Notes: a model not told the origin generated them from the sequence alone. A stretch of DNA of 64,000 bases from Anodontia alba (GCA_964016985.1 OZ024830.1:14713033-14777032); one strand, 5' to 3'. Shown: positions 32,349-43,334, counted from the stretch's first letter. Numbers and translations are program-made.

Positions 32349-33766
32349 CAGGGTGTCCCATAATATCTGCTACCATTTTCTGACGTAATAACTCTTCATT
32401 TAACATACAATTTGTGACATGTGTTTTATCATTGTAAAGCCTACACGTTTTTGACAAGTTGTATTACCTGTAAATTGTCCAACACATATAGCAATGCATG
32501 GTGTCCGAAATTATAGTACAATGTTCCAGATGACGTTCTTTGTTAGAAATCACTAAATCCAAATGTTCCCCGAAATTTCGAATTACAGATGCGTATGTGT
32601 GTACACTTATTGCTCGCAGTTCCCTTCTAACAGCAGTTTTTAGTTTGTCCAATGATTCAGGAAGTAAAGTGTAGACTTGGTCTTTCAAATAACCCCACAA
32701 AAAGAAACCTAGGGAGTTCCAGTTGGGGGAGTGCGGCGGCCATTCCCTAGCGGTCCTGAATGAGATAAATTGCTCACCCAAGGATTGTTCAAGCCAGGCT
32801 AACACATGACGAGCTGTATGTGGGGTGGCGCCATCTTGCTGATACCAGAGTCCCCCTATGTTATTATTACATTTTCGTCTTTTGTCCACAGGAGTCTCAA
32901 ATAGAAGTCACTGTTTACAGTGGCAACATCTCCCGATTCATCTTCAATAAAAGAAAGGCCCGATGATACCAGCAGAACTCAGTGCCACCCACGCTGTAAA
33001 CTTTTGGCCATGTAAAGGTTTTTCCAGGTACAAATCTGGTTTATCGCTTCCCCAAAATCGAGTTTCTTTTGTTTACCTGTGCATTCAAATGGAAATATGC
33101 CTCGTCTGAGAATCAGATCATGAGATAACAAGATCTGCAATTTCATCATTTTCTTTCATCCAATGCGCGAAATGCAGCCTGCTTTCAACCAGTCTTTGAG
33201 ATGTTGCATCACAGATATTGTGTTTGGTGTAAGTTTTAAATCAAATCTCAACATCCTATGAACACTTGTTCTACTAGCTTGATTAGAAATGTTACCTAGA
33301 ACTTTTCTTACTGACATTTGCAGCGTTTCTCTGATCACTTGTCTCACTTCAGCAATGTTTCCTGCACTCCTGACTGACTTTGGTCCACCTAAATTTCTGT
33401 GCCTGCCATCAGTGACTGAGTCGGTTTCCTCAAAATGTTTTACACCTCGATATACGTGGTACTTTTTAATGTTTTCAGCGGGATAATTTTTCTTCAATTC
33501 CCTTAACATTATAACCAGTGACTTGGTTGAATAATAGAGCTTTACGATCTCAGTAGACATTAGCTGCGCCGACGCCATCTTCGAAAAAAGGCACATTTTA
33601 AATGTCGTCACTACTGACGTCATAATGTCAATCTGTTTCCCTGACGTTTTACAAATCAAAACTTACGTCCTTCCTGTTTTATCTGATGTACAACATCAGT
33701 CATTGCAAGCTTTTGTTTGATTCTTATACGCCGGCGAAATGGTAGCAGATATTATGAGACACCCTG
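32349..33766 (-). mobile_element. mariner-type (Tc1/mariner) transposon with complete inverted repeats
   Basis: Terminal inverted repeats CAGGGTGTCCCATAATATCT... and, inverted at the right end, CAGGGTGTCTCATAATATCT..., about 29 bp with one mismatch, flanked by the TA duplication (32347-32348, 33767-33768). Total 1,418 bp. The transposase is read on the minus strand: an N-terminal HTH region (33659-33156, TDGRHRNLGGPKSVRS, SNQASRTSVHRMLRFDLK), a middle block with FSDEAYFHLNAQ (first Asp), then QQDGATPHTARHVLAWLEQS (second Asp). The third catalytic block reads PPHSPNWNSLGFFLWGYLK where related transposases have SPDLNPLDFFLWG. Frameshifts and loss of that Asp make it non-autonomous. Confidence 0.93.
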
Positions 33767-33796
33767 TATAATGAAAGAACAAAAGGGCAGTTTCTG

Positions 33797-33946
33797 CACA
33801 GCTAATGTCTACTGAGATTGTAAAGCTCTATTATTCAACCAAGTCACTGGTTATAATGTTAAGGGAATTGAAGAAAAATTATCCCGCTGAAAACATTTAA
33901 AAGTACCATGTATATCGAGGTGTAAAACGTTATGAGGAAACCGGCT
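33797..33946 (+). mobile_element. Inverted mariner transposase 5' fragment
   Basis: Plus-strand copy of the transposase N-terminus (MSTEIVKLYYSTKSLVIMLR, ELKKNYPAEN, a stop, YHVYRGVKRYEET), only about 30 bp beyond the right end of the full element and in the opposite orientation. No inverted repeat of its own. Confidence 0.85.
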
Positions 33947-34612
33947 TATGAATAAGCCTGCCCTGCAAAAGTGTGCCAAAATAGTGTTGACTGGCCGTTT
34001 AACTCCAGTTCAAACCAAAATTACATTGGTACAAGGTTCTCATGTCTGAAGTATGATTTACAATGTACTTACCTTGAACGGACAAAACCTACAATACTAA
34101 ATGTACATGCGACCAGCAAAGACTCGGGTCAGTCTGTGCATCAACCCATTATATACAACAAAGCTTCTTGGATAGCCCGGAGTCCAAAGAAGGAGCATAC
34201 TGTACAATCAGGGAAGGGTCTGATCAGAATGTGCTGTTGCAGTGGCACTGTTTATCCCGCTTTGGACAGCCCCGCTACTGAAGGTAAATACGATCAGCGA
34301 ATGCTCTTATCAGAACATGCAGTTGCGCAGACTGACCTGAGTCTTCGCTCATGGCACAAGACGTATTGTTAAACGCAGAGATTATAGGAGGTCCATACGA
34401 TGAACAAAGGCTCTGATGATCTCTGACCAGACAAGTGATGTGCAGTCAGGGTGTGCAGGCTGATCCATCTCTTCATACAAGTTTTAATATAGGTTTTGCC
34501 ATGCACAGACTCATGCGCAATTTGTTTGTGCAAACCTTAAGGCTAATCACCCCAGGTAAAAGTTTCAACAGACAACATTTTGAAATATTTTTCTCATTCT
34601 TCCAAGAGAACA
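33947..34612. other. Intron 1 DNA
   Basis: A 133-codon open frame (33971-34372) has no recognisable motif. Nothing else seen. Confidence 0.35.
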
Positions 34613-34844
34613 GGGCCCAGTTGTTCAGTTGTTAGTTAACGATTCGTTAAAATTTACATCGAGTGATACGCAAATATACTGAAATTTTTTGCTGAAAAAA
34701 TGTGAGTAGCTTTTGCGATGCAAAAGCTACTCACATTTTTCAGCAAATAATATCAGAATATTGTGTATTGAATCCACTAAAACAGTTAACGAAATGACCC
34801 TTAACGAGCTCGTTAAGCTAACGACGCTTTGAACAACTGGGCCC
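34613..34844. mobile_element. Palindromic MITE, complete copy
   Basis: GGGCCCAGTTGTTCAG ... GCTTTGAACAACTGGGCCC with central perfect hairpin TGTGAGTAGCTTTTGCGATG / GCAAAAGCTACTCACA. The left arm lacks about 15 bp present in 12802-13045. Confidence 0.88.
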
Positions 34845-36984
34845 TGGATTTGCATTTCATGCAAATTGTCTCTACTACATGAACTGTCATATCCTGTTTT
34901 CTTGGTAATAAAAAAAAAAATAATAACAAAATTGTCGTCTGCTGAATCAGCCCAGAGAGCCCATTTTGAAGACTTTTTCCCGCCAATGCTAGGCTTATAC
35001 ATGTGTCTCTTTTACTCATTAAATAAATTATGGTCTTGGTCTTGCATATCGAATCAGGAAATGTTGATGGCACAAAAAAACAGAAAATTTTACATGGAAA
35101 CGAAAGTTATGGCTGTGTAAGCCAATAAATATAATGTAATTAATGTATTTTTTGTAAGACAATAATGTAACATAATATTCATTTGTACCCTGATAAACGC
35201 GGGGTAAAGTCCTCACACTGCAGGTTTTTACTGTTTTAAGGGAGCTAACTGCAACTGACTATCAAAATGGAGTTAACTGCAACTGCTTTACGAGTCGGGC
35301 GCATGCGCAATGGGATGGAGAATAGCATTCTTTTATGAATTGCGCCAGTAAAGAGGGGGCAGGCTTATACAATAAGAGGTTAACTGCCAATCTTGAAGCA
35401 GTGGAAGGAGCTAATGACCCTAGCAAATATGTGTTTCATGATAAAGCGCCACAATATGTGGGGATCGAATCCGCGATCAAGTCTCACGTTCGATTCCCGC
35501 CGGTGCGATATCATTCTTTCCAATAAAGTCAGTGCAAACAACTTATAGCTCAAAAGGAGATATATCATATTTGCATGAGGGTAAAAAGAAAGAGCATTCC
35601 AGGGAGAAAGAGATAGAGAGAGAAGGGGGGAGAAAGAAAGCGGGAGTTTGCAAACTTATAAGATTCTGGTTTGTCCATTTAAGGTACATCCAGCTATGAG
35701 ATTTAGATATTCCTAGAGAAAAATGGATAAACTGTTTTTGCAAACAGTGAATACCCTGATCAGACGCCCCTTTCTGCTATCTTGATATGACAAATATTTT
35801 TTTTGTTGAAAGAGACATAAGACACCAAATCACCATCATCAGTAAGTGGTGATATAAATGAACAGCCTTAACCCTGGTCCAATCATCAACCATCCAAGCC
35901 TCCATCTGAGCAGTGTAGATACATTGCAGCCTGTCCGTTTCTGTCTCCCTTGTCAAATGAAATGTATCCATACTTTAACCCTTGAAGCGCTTAGCACATT
36001 CAGCAGACGGCATTATCATTTTTTTTTATTATATTTCTGTTTTAATCGAAATAAAAAAAAAATCTCTTTTTTCTCAGCATTCCCATTCACGTACTGCAGT
36101 ATGTAATTCACGTTGAGAATCTGCCATGAGCGTACAGAACTGTTGGTATCTACGTACTTAAACATACCAAAAATTTGGTGCACATATAAATTGCAACATG
36201 AGTACATCCTACTGAGTCAGTTTTCCCTCATTAGCATATCCTTTTAAATATTAATAAAGCATCGAAACACTGCGGTTGCTGGCGGACAATAAGAATAGGT
36301 TCGACCAACGGGAATCCCGGAATGTATTTATATTCTTACCGAGAGGGATAAGATTATTGTTCATTGGTTATTGTGTATGATCTTTTTTGCATTATCCAAT
36401 CACTGACGACCATTACATTGTATCACGGTTCAGTGGGCACCGCTTTTTCTCCGAGTTTCGATACGGCTTGGTTCGCTCAAGTGTATACAAAAGTTGTCAA
36501 TTAGATCGGTAATTACTGCATGCAAAAGAAATATTTTGTTTCATTTAGATTAATTTAGTATAGTTGTACTGCGGCATGACTACTTTAGCCAAGTTTTTAA
36601 TGACTGTTAACAACAAAAACATGTACTTATTGTCGTAAAATCTACATGTCATAAGTTTTCGCGACTTCCTAATTTCCCGAAAAAGTTTAATTATTCAGTC
36701 AATAAACACTGTTATGAATATTAAAAGCACTCAGAACTCCCAGGAAAATGTCATATACTCTTTCATAGAATTTCCAATCTTTCATGCCATTTTGCAGTAG
36801 CGATTTTCTATAAAATCAGTATGTCCGGCTCACACTGAACGAAAAGAACAACATTCTGGACAGAACCTGTTTTCGAACATTGTATATCTAGGAAGCTTTA
36901 ATAGTACTTGAAGTTGGCTGTTAGTATTAGGTTCTTTCAAGGATGTAAATAATACAAGGATTTGCAACTTGTTCTCCGTGTAAC
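34845..36984. other. Intron 1 DNA, no gene recognised
   Basis: 34855-34990 resembles 5310-5440 (CATGCAAATTGTCT, GTCTGCTGAAT), an old repeat. 35400-35520 has B box-like GTTCGATTCCC in both orientations (possible SINE remnant). A TGCGCATGCGC-like site (GGCGCATGCGCAATGG) is at 35298. The rest is AT-rich without features. Confidence 0.4.
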
Positions 36985-37062
36985 AGAAAGAACCAACACA
37001 TCTCGTGATACCCCGAGAAACCGCGAGAGACGTTCGAGAACCGATAGTGTCACGTGCCGCCA
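36985..37062 (-). promoter_or_regulatory. CpG-rich patch with YY1-like and E-box motifs
   Basis: On the minus strand: ACAAGATGGCGGCACGTGAC combines a YY1-type core (AAGATGGCGGC) with CACGTG, followed by TCTCGAACGTCTCTCGCGG. CpG density is high against an AT-rich background. It could be a promoter/first exon (an ATG in the YY1 motif opens MAARDTIGSRTSLAVSRG) or an alternative start inside SART3 intron 1. Not proven. Confidence 0.3.
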
Positions 37063-37439
37063 TCTTGTTTTTTTCTTCGCCAAGAAATATTTGTTGATGA
37101 AATACTATCGTATGATCGTTCCTGTTAAAAACTGTTGCCTTCAATAGATTTTATTTAATCAACTGTGTCCGTTTATGTCATGAATTAGTCAAAACAACAG
37201 CGTTTTACCAACAAAAACGGGTTTCATCATGAAGACTGGAGCATGAATTTTTAGCAGATTTCAAGTAAGTTTTATATAACTTCTTACTTTATGTAGCGAA
37301 TTTAAGGGAACAAAATAGGTCCTTGAATGTCTCAAGTTTACTAACTACCCAGTTATTTTTGCACATCTGCCGAACCAACTGAGAAAGAAGACGTTGAACA
37401 GTGCTGTACACATTGAGTGATGAAAGACTGATGCGAGTT

Positions 37440-37995
37440 TTCCAAATCATTGCCCTTTTGTAACACGAAAAACATTTCAGTTTTCTGCGTTTTCTGTCTG
37501 ATACTATAATTTTTAGTTAAAATTATATCTGATCCTGTGTTGGCCAGCATTTTAAAGTGCTAAATCGGCCAAACCATACATTAAACGTGTGTTGTATTTC
37601 ATATACCCCACCCGTTATATGCACTGGAACCACTGGTTGTTGCCAAGGCATTACCCATTTTGTAACGCAAAAAACATTTCAGTTTTCTAAATTTTCTGTC
37701 AGATATTATTACTTTTAGTTACAGTTATACCTGAACCTGTGTTGGCCCGCATTTCAAGCCCTGTATCATCCTAAAATGTGTAATATTTATGAGTTTATAT
37801 GTTTATTCCAAACGCCCTCCCATTGTTTGTTATGGAATAGTTGACGGGGCATTGCCCATTTTGTAACATATAAAACTTTTCAGTTTTCTGATTTTTATGT
37901 CAGATATTATTATCATTAGTTAAAATTATATCTTATCCTGTGTTGGCCAGCATTTCAGGTCTTAAATCATCATAGAACAGGTGAAAATGTTTATT
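37440..37995. repeat. ~205-bp tandem repeat, three copies
   Basis: TTGTAACACGAAAAACATTT, TTTTCTGTCTGATACTATAA and CCTGTGTTGGCCAGCATTT recur in the same order at about 37455, 37660 and 37865. In SART3 intron 1; no gene. Confidence 0.85.
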
Positions 37996-38530
37996 TCATT
38001 CACCCGATACCGGCGATAGCGTACCTGTGTTGTCTTGGTAACGAAAGTCTCGCGCGGCTCTCGCGACCGTAGGACTCTTAACACAGGGATGCACGAGATA
38101 TTGCGGGATTTCGTTTAGTTGCGAATCTTGTAATTTTATACGTCTTTGGTTCTTTTGACAGAAGAATCCGTTTTGGAAAAGTGACGTCTTGGTATGATTG
38201 AAGCAGTTTTCCTTTTATTTAAAATACTAAGACAAAGTACCTAAAACTAACCACAATGACATAAATTTAAAGTATAAAGTCTTCCCAGTGCTTAACAATG
38301 CATTTAATTACCCCAAAATATGTGTACACTCAAAAAGTGATCTGTACCCCCAAATGCTAAACCCAAGGGGTACATGTACCCCTAAATCAAAATGTGAGTG
38401 GGAATGCTGCTTTTAATCAAAATAAATAAAAAAAAAAGTCCATGACCCGTGTCCCTATGCCAGTATGGTCCGGAGTTAGGTACCCGCCGATTTTTAAACG
38501 CATCACAGACGTCTGTCACGCGACACGCAC
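37996..38530. other. Intron 1, 5' end
   Basis: Contains a CpG-rich spot GTCTCGCGCGGCTCTCGCG at 38047. The 5' splice site of exon 1 (GTGCGT, minus strand) is at the right edge. Confidence 0.45.
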
Positions 38531-38704
38531 CTGTTTCTTATGTTCAAAGATTTCTTCCGTCTGAGCTACATTGTCATCTTCATCGTCACTTGAAGACTCA
38601 TCAGAATCATTTTCATCAACTGTCATTTCCTGTTCATTCATCTCTTCGTCTACAGACGGCTTTCCATTGGCATTTGCTTTCTCGTTATTCTTAATCTCCG
38701 CCAT
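38531..38704 (-). CDS. SART3: SART3 orthologue, coding exon 1 (acidic N-terminus)
   Basis: Starts MAEIKNNEKANANGKP, then an acidic low-complexity stretch (ENDSDESSSDDEDDN) and EEIFEHKKQ, ending at a 5' splice site GTGCGT in phase 0, which fits exon 2 (VAENPYVY). Acidic, Ser-rich N-termini precede the HAT repeats in SART3 proteins. The ATG at 38704 is chosen because it is the first in frame, the upstream sequence is AT-rich and non-coding, and the start lies in a YY1-like context (AAAATGGCGGA). Exons 1-6 together give 274 codons; human SART3 is about 963 residues, so roughly the first third is present. Confidence 0.88.
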
Positions 38705-38755
38705 TTTTGACAATTTCGGTATGATCAAAATTTGAATGCGAATAAAAAATCTTGA

Positions 38756-38794
<39 letters not shown>

Positions 38795-38821
38795 CTTTGA
38801 ATTCTGTTATTGTTGTTGTAG
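38705..38821. promoter_or_regulatory. Candidate bidirectional promoter with (ATT)n
   Basis: The 117 bp between the SART3 start codon and the first plus-strand exon. It contains a YY1-like CGCCATTTT at the left edge and an (ATT)n microsatellite (38757-38794). On the plus strand TGTTGTTGTAG just before 38822 could instead be a 3' splice site. Promoter function is inferred from the head-to-head arrangement. Confidence 0.35.
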
Positions 38822-38945
38822 GAATTTTTCTTGCCGACTTCAGAGCTGCTGTGAAATGTACCCTGTGAAAGGGGAAAGAGGGCTTCATTTCCTTTGCCTC
38901 GACTGTTGCAACGACATCCCGAGACTACAGCCTGAAGATGTTGAG
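38822..38945 (+). CDS. Unknown gene, exon A (Cys-rich)
   Basis: Encodes NFSCRLQSCCEMYPVKGERG then LHFLCLDCCNDIPRLQPEDV, ending GAG|GTAAGC in phase 0. The pattern CxxxxCC...HxxCxxCC suggests a small zinc-binding fold, but I do not recognise the family. The start is either the 3' splice site at 38820-38821 or a first exon with ATG at 38856. It reads away from SART3 and joins in phase with exon B. Confidence 0.5.
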
Positions 38946-38950
38946 GTAAG

Positions 38951-38954
<4 letters not shown>

Positions 38955-39001
<47 letters not shown>
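38955..39001 (+). repeat. (CT)n microsatellite
   Basis: About 46 bp of CT dinucleotides right after the exon A splice donor. Confidence 0.97.
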
Positions 39002-39003
<2 letters not shown>

Positions 39004-39389
39004 CCGCGTAACAGAAAAGTTGCCATTATTTTTAGGCGAAAAGCAAGGTTTCAGATAAGTCTGCGTATTTGCACAGTCTATCTATTTATCTGTTCATACG
39101 ACAACACCCTCAATTGAGTATTACGTGTCGGGTTCCCCGCAACATGCGATAAAAGTAAAGAGTTAAAAATAAAGCGGACAGTGAGAACGGAATTAAAGTG
39201 TATAGTGTTAGTGTAATATAAAACAGTGGTGTTTAGATTTATGGTCTGTGGTGGTACTCCTGACTGACAGCCAGTTTGAAGCTGTCAAGATTCGTCAGGG
39301 TCACAGTGCTGGCCGAAAGATTGTTTCACTGTACCACTGCCAATGGGAAGAATGAGTAGTTGTAATAATCAGTTCTTGCCTATAGTTGC

Positions 39390-40690
39390 CTGAATGCTAA
39401 TGAGTGGGTTGTCCGAGAGTAACGATTGAGGGGGATGACGTATGTAGGGAATGGGATAGCAACAAGACCATGGACTATCTTGCAGAAAAGGACCAGTCAT
39501 GAGTCAGCACGCCGTTGTTCGAGAGTGCGCCAGCCCAGTCTTCCCAGCATGTCTGAAACACTAGAGTAGGGAGAATAATCATTCAAGACCCATCGAGCCG
39601 CCCGTCTCTGGACCATCTCGATCCTCTGGATACCTTCCTGGATATGAGGGTCCTAGATTGGTGCAGCATATTCCAGCTGGGGGCGAACAATAGCTTTATA
39701 AGCTATCTCCCTACGTTCTAGGCTTTTGGCCTTAAGGTTCCTTCGTAGGAACCCAAGGGATTTGTTGGCACTGTTTGTAATTTTTGCTATACGGGGCTTC
39801 CAGGACAGGTTACTAGCAGTCCACACCCAGGTACCCGGCAGAGGGCACAACCTCAAGTGTTTGGCCATGTAGGGTATTCTGGGTTGGGGTAGGTGGTCTT
39901 GCTCTTGTTACTCGAATGACCTGGCATTTACCTGGATTAAACTCCATATTCCAGTCGAGTTCCCATTCTTGGAGGGTGTTGAGGTCATCCTGTAGTTGTT
40001 TTGATTCCGCAGGCTTTTTAATGGCAAGGTAAGCAGCCGTGTCGTCGGCGAAGAGTCTTACCAGAGACTTAACCTTTTCAGCAGACCAGGAAGAGGATTG
40101 GCCCGAGGACAGATCCCCGTGGGACACCTGATGTTACTGGTACTTCCTCAGAACAATCCCCCCCCCTCAAGGACCACAGTCTGTGACCTGCCATTGAGAA
40201 AAGCCTTGATCCAAGACAAGGTTCTACCACGGACACCGTAGCCATGTAGCTTATAAATAAGTTTCTCATGGTTCACCTTGTCAAATGCTTTGCTGAAATC
40301 CAGCAATATGACGTCTGTCTGTTTGCCATCTGAAAAATTTTGATGAAGTTCTTCAATCAACAAAGTGAGTTGAGTTTCACATGACCTCCTGGCGCGGAAG
40401 CTATGCTGGAGGTCGTAGAGGATCTTATGTTGGTCCAAGTGTTTCACCACATTTGAGATCACTATGTGCTCAAGTAGCTTACACAGAATGCATGTAAGCG
40501 AAATAGGCCTATAGTTGGTCGGGCATGTTTTGTATCCCTTCTTAAAAATGGGCGCAACATTAGTCAGAAGGCAGAGAACCTTCCATTAGGGACTTCGAGA
40601 AGATGACTTGCAAGATGGGAGCGACCTCACGGCAGTCTCACCAGAACCTTCGCAGTTCGCTCACATAAGCCGTAGGTCATGGAGAATACA
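39390..40690 (-). mobile_element. CR1/Jockey-like LINE, degraded reverse transcriptase
   Basis: Minus strand: HSFRARRSCETQLTLLIEEL, VILLDFSKAFDKVNHEKLIY, VTSGVPRGSVLGPILFLV, then RLFADDTAAYLAI (FADD catalytic box), WNMEFNPGKCQVIRVTR, PSAGYLGVD, SANKSLGFLRRNLKAKS, RPQLEYAAPI and, past a stop, IEMVQRRAARWV. These are the RT and thumb blocks of CR1/Jockey-type LINEs. At least three frameshifts/stops; endonuclease missing. It lies within intron A-B of the unknown plus-strand gene. Confidence 0.88.
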
Positions 40691-40814
40691 GCCAAAGAAT
40701 CTGTTCTAGACAAGCGAAAGGGCTGAGTACTGAAACTTCGACATTGCAGACTGTCCGAATATTTATTTATTTATTTACTTATTTATTGTATCTAGATAAT
40801 TCTTTTTTAAACAG

Positions 40815-40910
40815 ATTGAAAAGACTGACGAGCCTGACCGTAGTATTGGTTTGCCTGTCGCAGAGTCTACCGTTGTCTACGACGATCGACCACCTGCTCT
40901 ACAGCGAAGT
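40815..40910 (+). CDS. Unknown gene, exon B
   Basis: 32 codons in phase 0-0: IEKTDEPDRSIGLPVAESTV then VYDDRPPALQRS. The 3' splice site is TTTTTTAAACAG and the 5' splice site GTAAGT. Acidic with a PPALQRS motif that recurs as PPVLARS in exon C. Function unknown. Confidence 0.5.
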
Positions 40911-41192
40911 GTAAGTTATTCTGAAAAAAAAAAAAAAACGCCTATTCAAAATAATGCTTTATTAAGACGAGGGTATTGTTCTTATTTCTGCTCTAAAACG
41001 TAAGAGCACAGTGTATTTCTGCTCTGAAACAGAGATACTGGCAAACCCTGTTTTACATCATTTAGTTTATACGTGTTCTTCCTTGCATCTAAGTACAATG
41101 GATGCATAAATTCAAAGGCAAACCGCTTAAGTAACACCCATCACAAACCGTATACTTATGTTTTTGTTCGTAACAAATTTTTTATTACACAG

Positions 41193-41309
41193 ATTCCAGT
41201 CGAAGAGATGGATACCACTAACGACGACGACGACAACATACAACCACCCGTTCTTGCGCGAAGTGTGCCGCTGCTTGATGGTGATATGGAACCTCCGATA
41301 CTGCAACAA
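41193..41309 (+). CDS. Unknown gene, exon C
   Basis: 39 codons, phase 0: IPVEEMDTTNDDDDNIQPPV, LARSVPLLDGDMEPPILQQ. Preceded by TTTTTTATTACACAG. The donor is ambiguous (GTGTAA after CAACAA, or GTAACT two bases later); the first choice keeps phase 0 with exon D. Proline-leucine motifs PPVLARS and PPILQQ echo exon B. Confidence 0.45.
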
Positions 41310-41855
41310 GTGTAACTTAACACTTTCTGCCGTTTTTACATTATATGTGTTCATAACGATCGTAACATCGAGGTAACAAGCCTATGCGCTGAAGACCCCA
41401 GTAAATCCCATTTTATATAGGTAAAAGTGAGTTTGCAGGGGTAAACATTGGTTTTCTTATTTCTGCACCAAAACAAAGATTTTCGTCTGCAAATTTTGCA
41501 GCCTTAAAATCCAATTATTGAGAAGGATGAACCATTTATACATAACTAGTATTGTAGTTGCATGTTTTTTTTTTTTGTTTTTTTTTTTTGTTTTTTTTTT
41601 TTTTATGATTTGAGCCGTCACACGAGATAATGGTACTTGTTCTTCTCCGTACAGGCATTCTTCAAATGGATTTGTGCATACATATGTCTGACTTTTTGGT
41701 CTGAATATTGATGTGTAGTGCTTTACAACATGTGTGCATGCAGTGAAGGCTTTGGCGAGACAGTGCGGATACCCAATCGCGCATAAGCCTTCGCTTTTCG
41801 CATAGTCCGCGCGGTTATTTAAATGTTTATCCATGTTTATTTATGTTTTCTACAG
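41310..41855. other. Intron C-D of the unknown gene
   Basis: Contains part of a CTTATTTCTGC-family MITE (41385-41475) and T-rich runs (41566-41604). No gene. Confidence 0.4.
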
Positions 41856-41969
41856 GTTCGTTGGGATGCTGTTGAAGAGCCACCAAAAAAGAGAGAAAAA
41901 ATAGAAAGTTCGATAAAAGAAAAGAAGAAAAAAAAAATAAAAATTGAAAAAAAAAAAAAAAAAAAATGA
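41856..41969 (+). CDS. Unknown gene, possible exon D (Lys-rich)
   Basis: After TTTTCTACAG: VRWDAVEEPPKKREKIESS followed by a lysine-rich run encoded by almost pure A/G DNA, ending TGA near 41969. The first ~19 residues look coding and resemble the acidic/PP composition of exons B and C. The Lys run may be a microsatellite expansion that truncates the frame. Confidence 0.35.
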   Translation, partial: VRWDAVEEPPKKREKIESSIKEKKKKKIKIEKKKKKK

Positions 41970-42225
41970 TAAAATAAAAAAGAAAAGAAAAAAAAAAAAA
42001 AAAGAAAAAAAAAGAAAGCAAAGTAAAATAATAAAAAAAAAGTTTGATAAAAAAAAGAAACATAGGTTCAGGTCTGAGACAAATTTAAAAAAAAGAGGTA
42101 TTTACTCTCTTATTACCTAGAACGCTAAAGTCTCACGCTCTGAGCCGATTTACAAGAAAAAAAAAAAAAAGAAAAAAAAGAGAAGAAGAATGGAAAAAAA
42201 AAAAAAAAAAAAAAAAAAAAAACAT
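41970..42225. repeat. A-rich low-complexity tract
   Basis: Long A runs with interspersed G and T. Frames on the minus strand give only Phe/Leu polymers. Confidence 0.9.
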
Positions 42226-42774
42226 GGCCGGTAAATGGTTGCAAAATTACTTCGGAAATTTTCCTCACTTGTTTTGCAGCAATAACTAGTCATACCTCCC
42301 CGTTTAGGTGCTGGCTGGAAACTATGGATAAGAACAGTTTTTTAAGCATAAAAACCTTTTTTCATCCATAGGTTAACATGACAGGTCGACATGATGAAGC
42401 TATTTTTTTACAACTCTTTAAAGACAGCCCATAATCCGAAAGAAGATGACAACACCACCTGAACACTGTAGGTTTATTTATTTATTCTGATTTATTTACC
42501 GGATCTTTCAAGAGTGTTTGGTATCCTGAAAAGGACACAATATAATTGCTTAAAAACATATTAAAATATGCAAATAACGTCACGTATCACTAATTAGTGC
42601 ACAGCTTGACCTATCACTAAATAGTGCAATTCGGAGATAATAGAAAATAAATTTTGTTATAAATAACATCCGAAAGACAAACAAACAGCAATTAAGTCAT
42701 AAAGTATATATTAATAAGCGATTAACTGAACAAATAAGTGTGTTGCTATAATGTGTTTGTGTAACCTACAAAAC
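42226..42774. other. No gene recognised
   Basis: AT-rich. A small doublet CACTAATTAGTGCA / CACTAAATAGTGCA at about 42588 and 42616. Nothing else seen. Confidence 0.35.
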
Positions 42775-42860
42775 AGGCCGAGTTGACCTGGCCGATCTGA
42801 CCCGAGGCCGAGTTGACTCGGGGGCCGAGTTGGTTACAGGCCGAGTTGACCCGTGACCTT
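42775..42860 (+). repeat. Minisatellite GGCCGAGTTGACC
   Basis: Four or five imperfect copies of GGCCGAGTTGACCyG in about 85 bp. Confidence 0.85.
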
Positions 42861-43119
42861 CCTTAATGTCCCACTGATTCTTTTCTTTGGTGCATCCTCT
42901 GAGATATGATATCAATATTTCGCGAGAGACATTGTGGCATTTATTTACATGTTCTGTGGCTTATCTTATTTACATTACACTGTTCATGCTACTTTTTTTC
43001 TCCTACTTCAGATCGTAGTCCAGATACCTGTTTAAGGGCCGCGAAACGCCTCCCGTGGATTATTATTTCCCTGGTATACAGTTCCAGCAACCCAGCCTCT
43101 CTCTCTCTCCCCAGGTCGT

Positions 43120-43332
43120 CAACATCCAAAAGTGCTTTAAACCCCCCGGTGGTTTGCTCTACCGACCGTTCTAAGGCGGTGGTCGCTTGGGGAAGAGAGA
43201 GCTAATCTTAGTGCTTTTCATACGTTTGTTCGGTTTGTGTTTGTTTAGATTTGTCGGTTTCCTCTTCCTCTTGGGCTCTGGGAAGGGCTGCGGTTTGTGA
43301 TTAAGGCACTCCCTGGACTTTTCTCTTACTTT
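43120..43332 (+). mobile_element. Penelope-like element 3'-end fragment with internal deletion
   Basis: Begins AAAAGTGCTTTAAACCCCCC, followed by the conserved GACCGTTCTAAGGCGGT motif, then jumps (a deletion of ~120 bp relative to 56502-56860) to GCTTGGGGAAGAGAGAGC and ends ACTTTTCTCTTAC. 3'-terminal part of the family whose RT is at 50019. Confidence 0.75.
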
Positions 43333-43334
43333 TT

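Noticed and set aside
41827..42063. Phe-rich minus-strand frame
   Set aside because: Product of A-rich low-complexity DNA.
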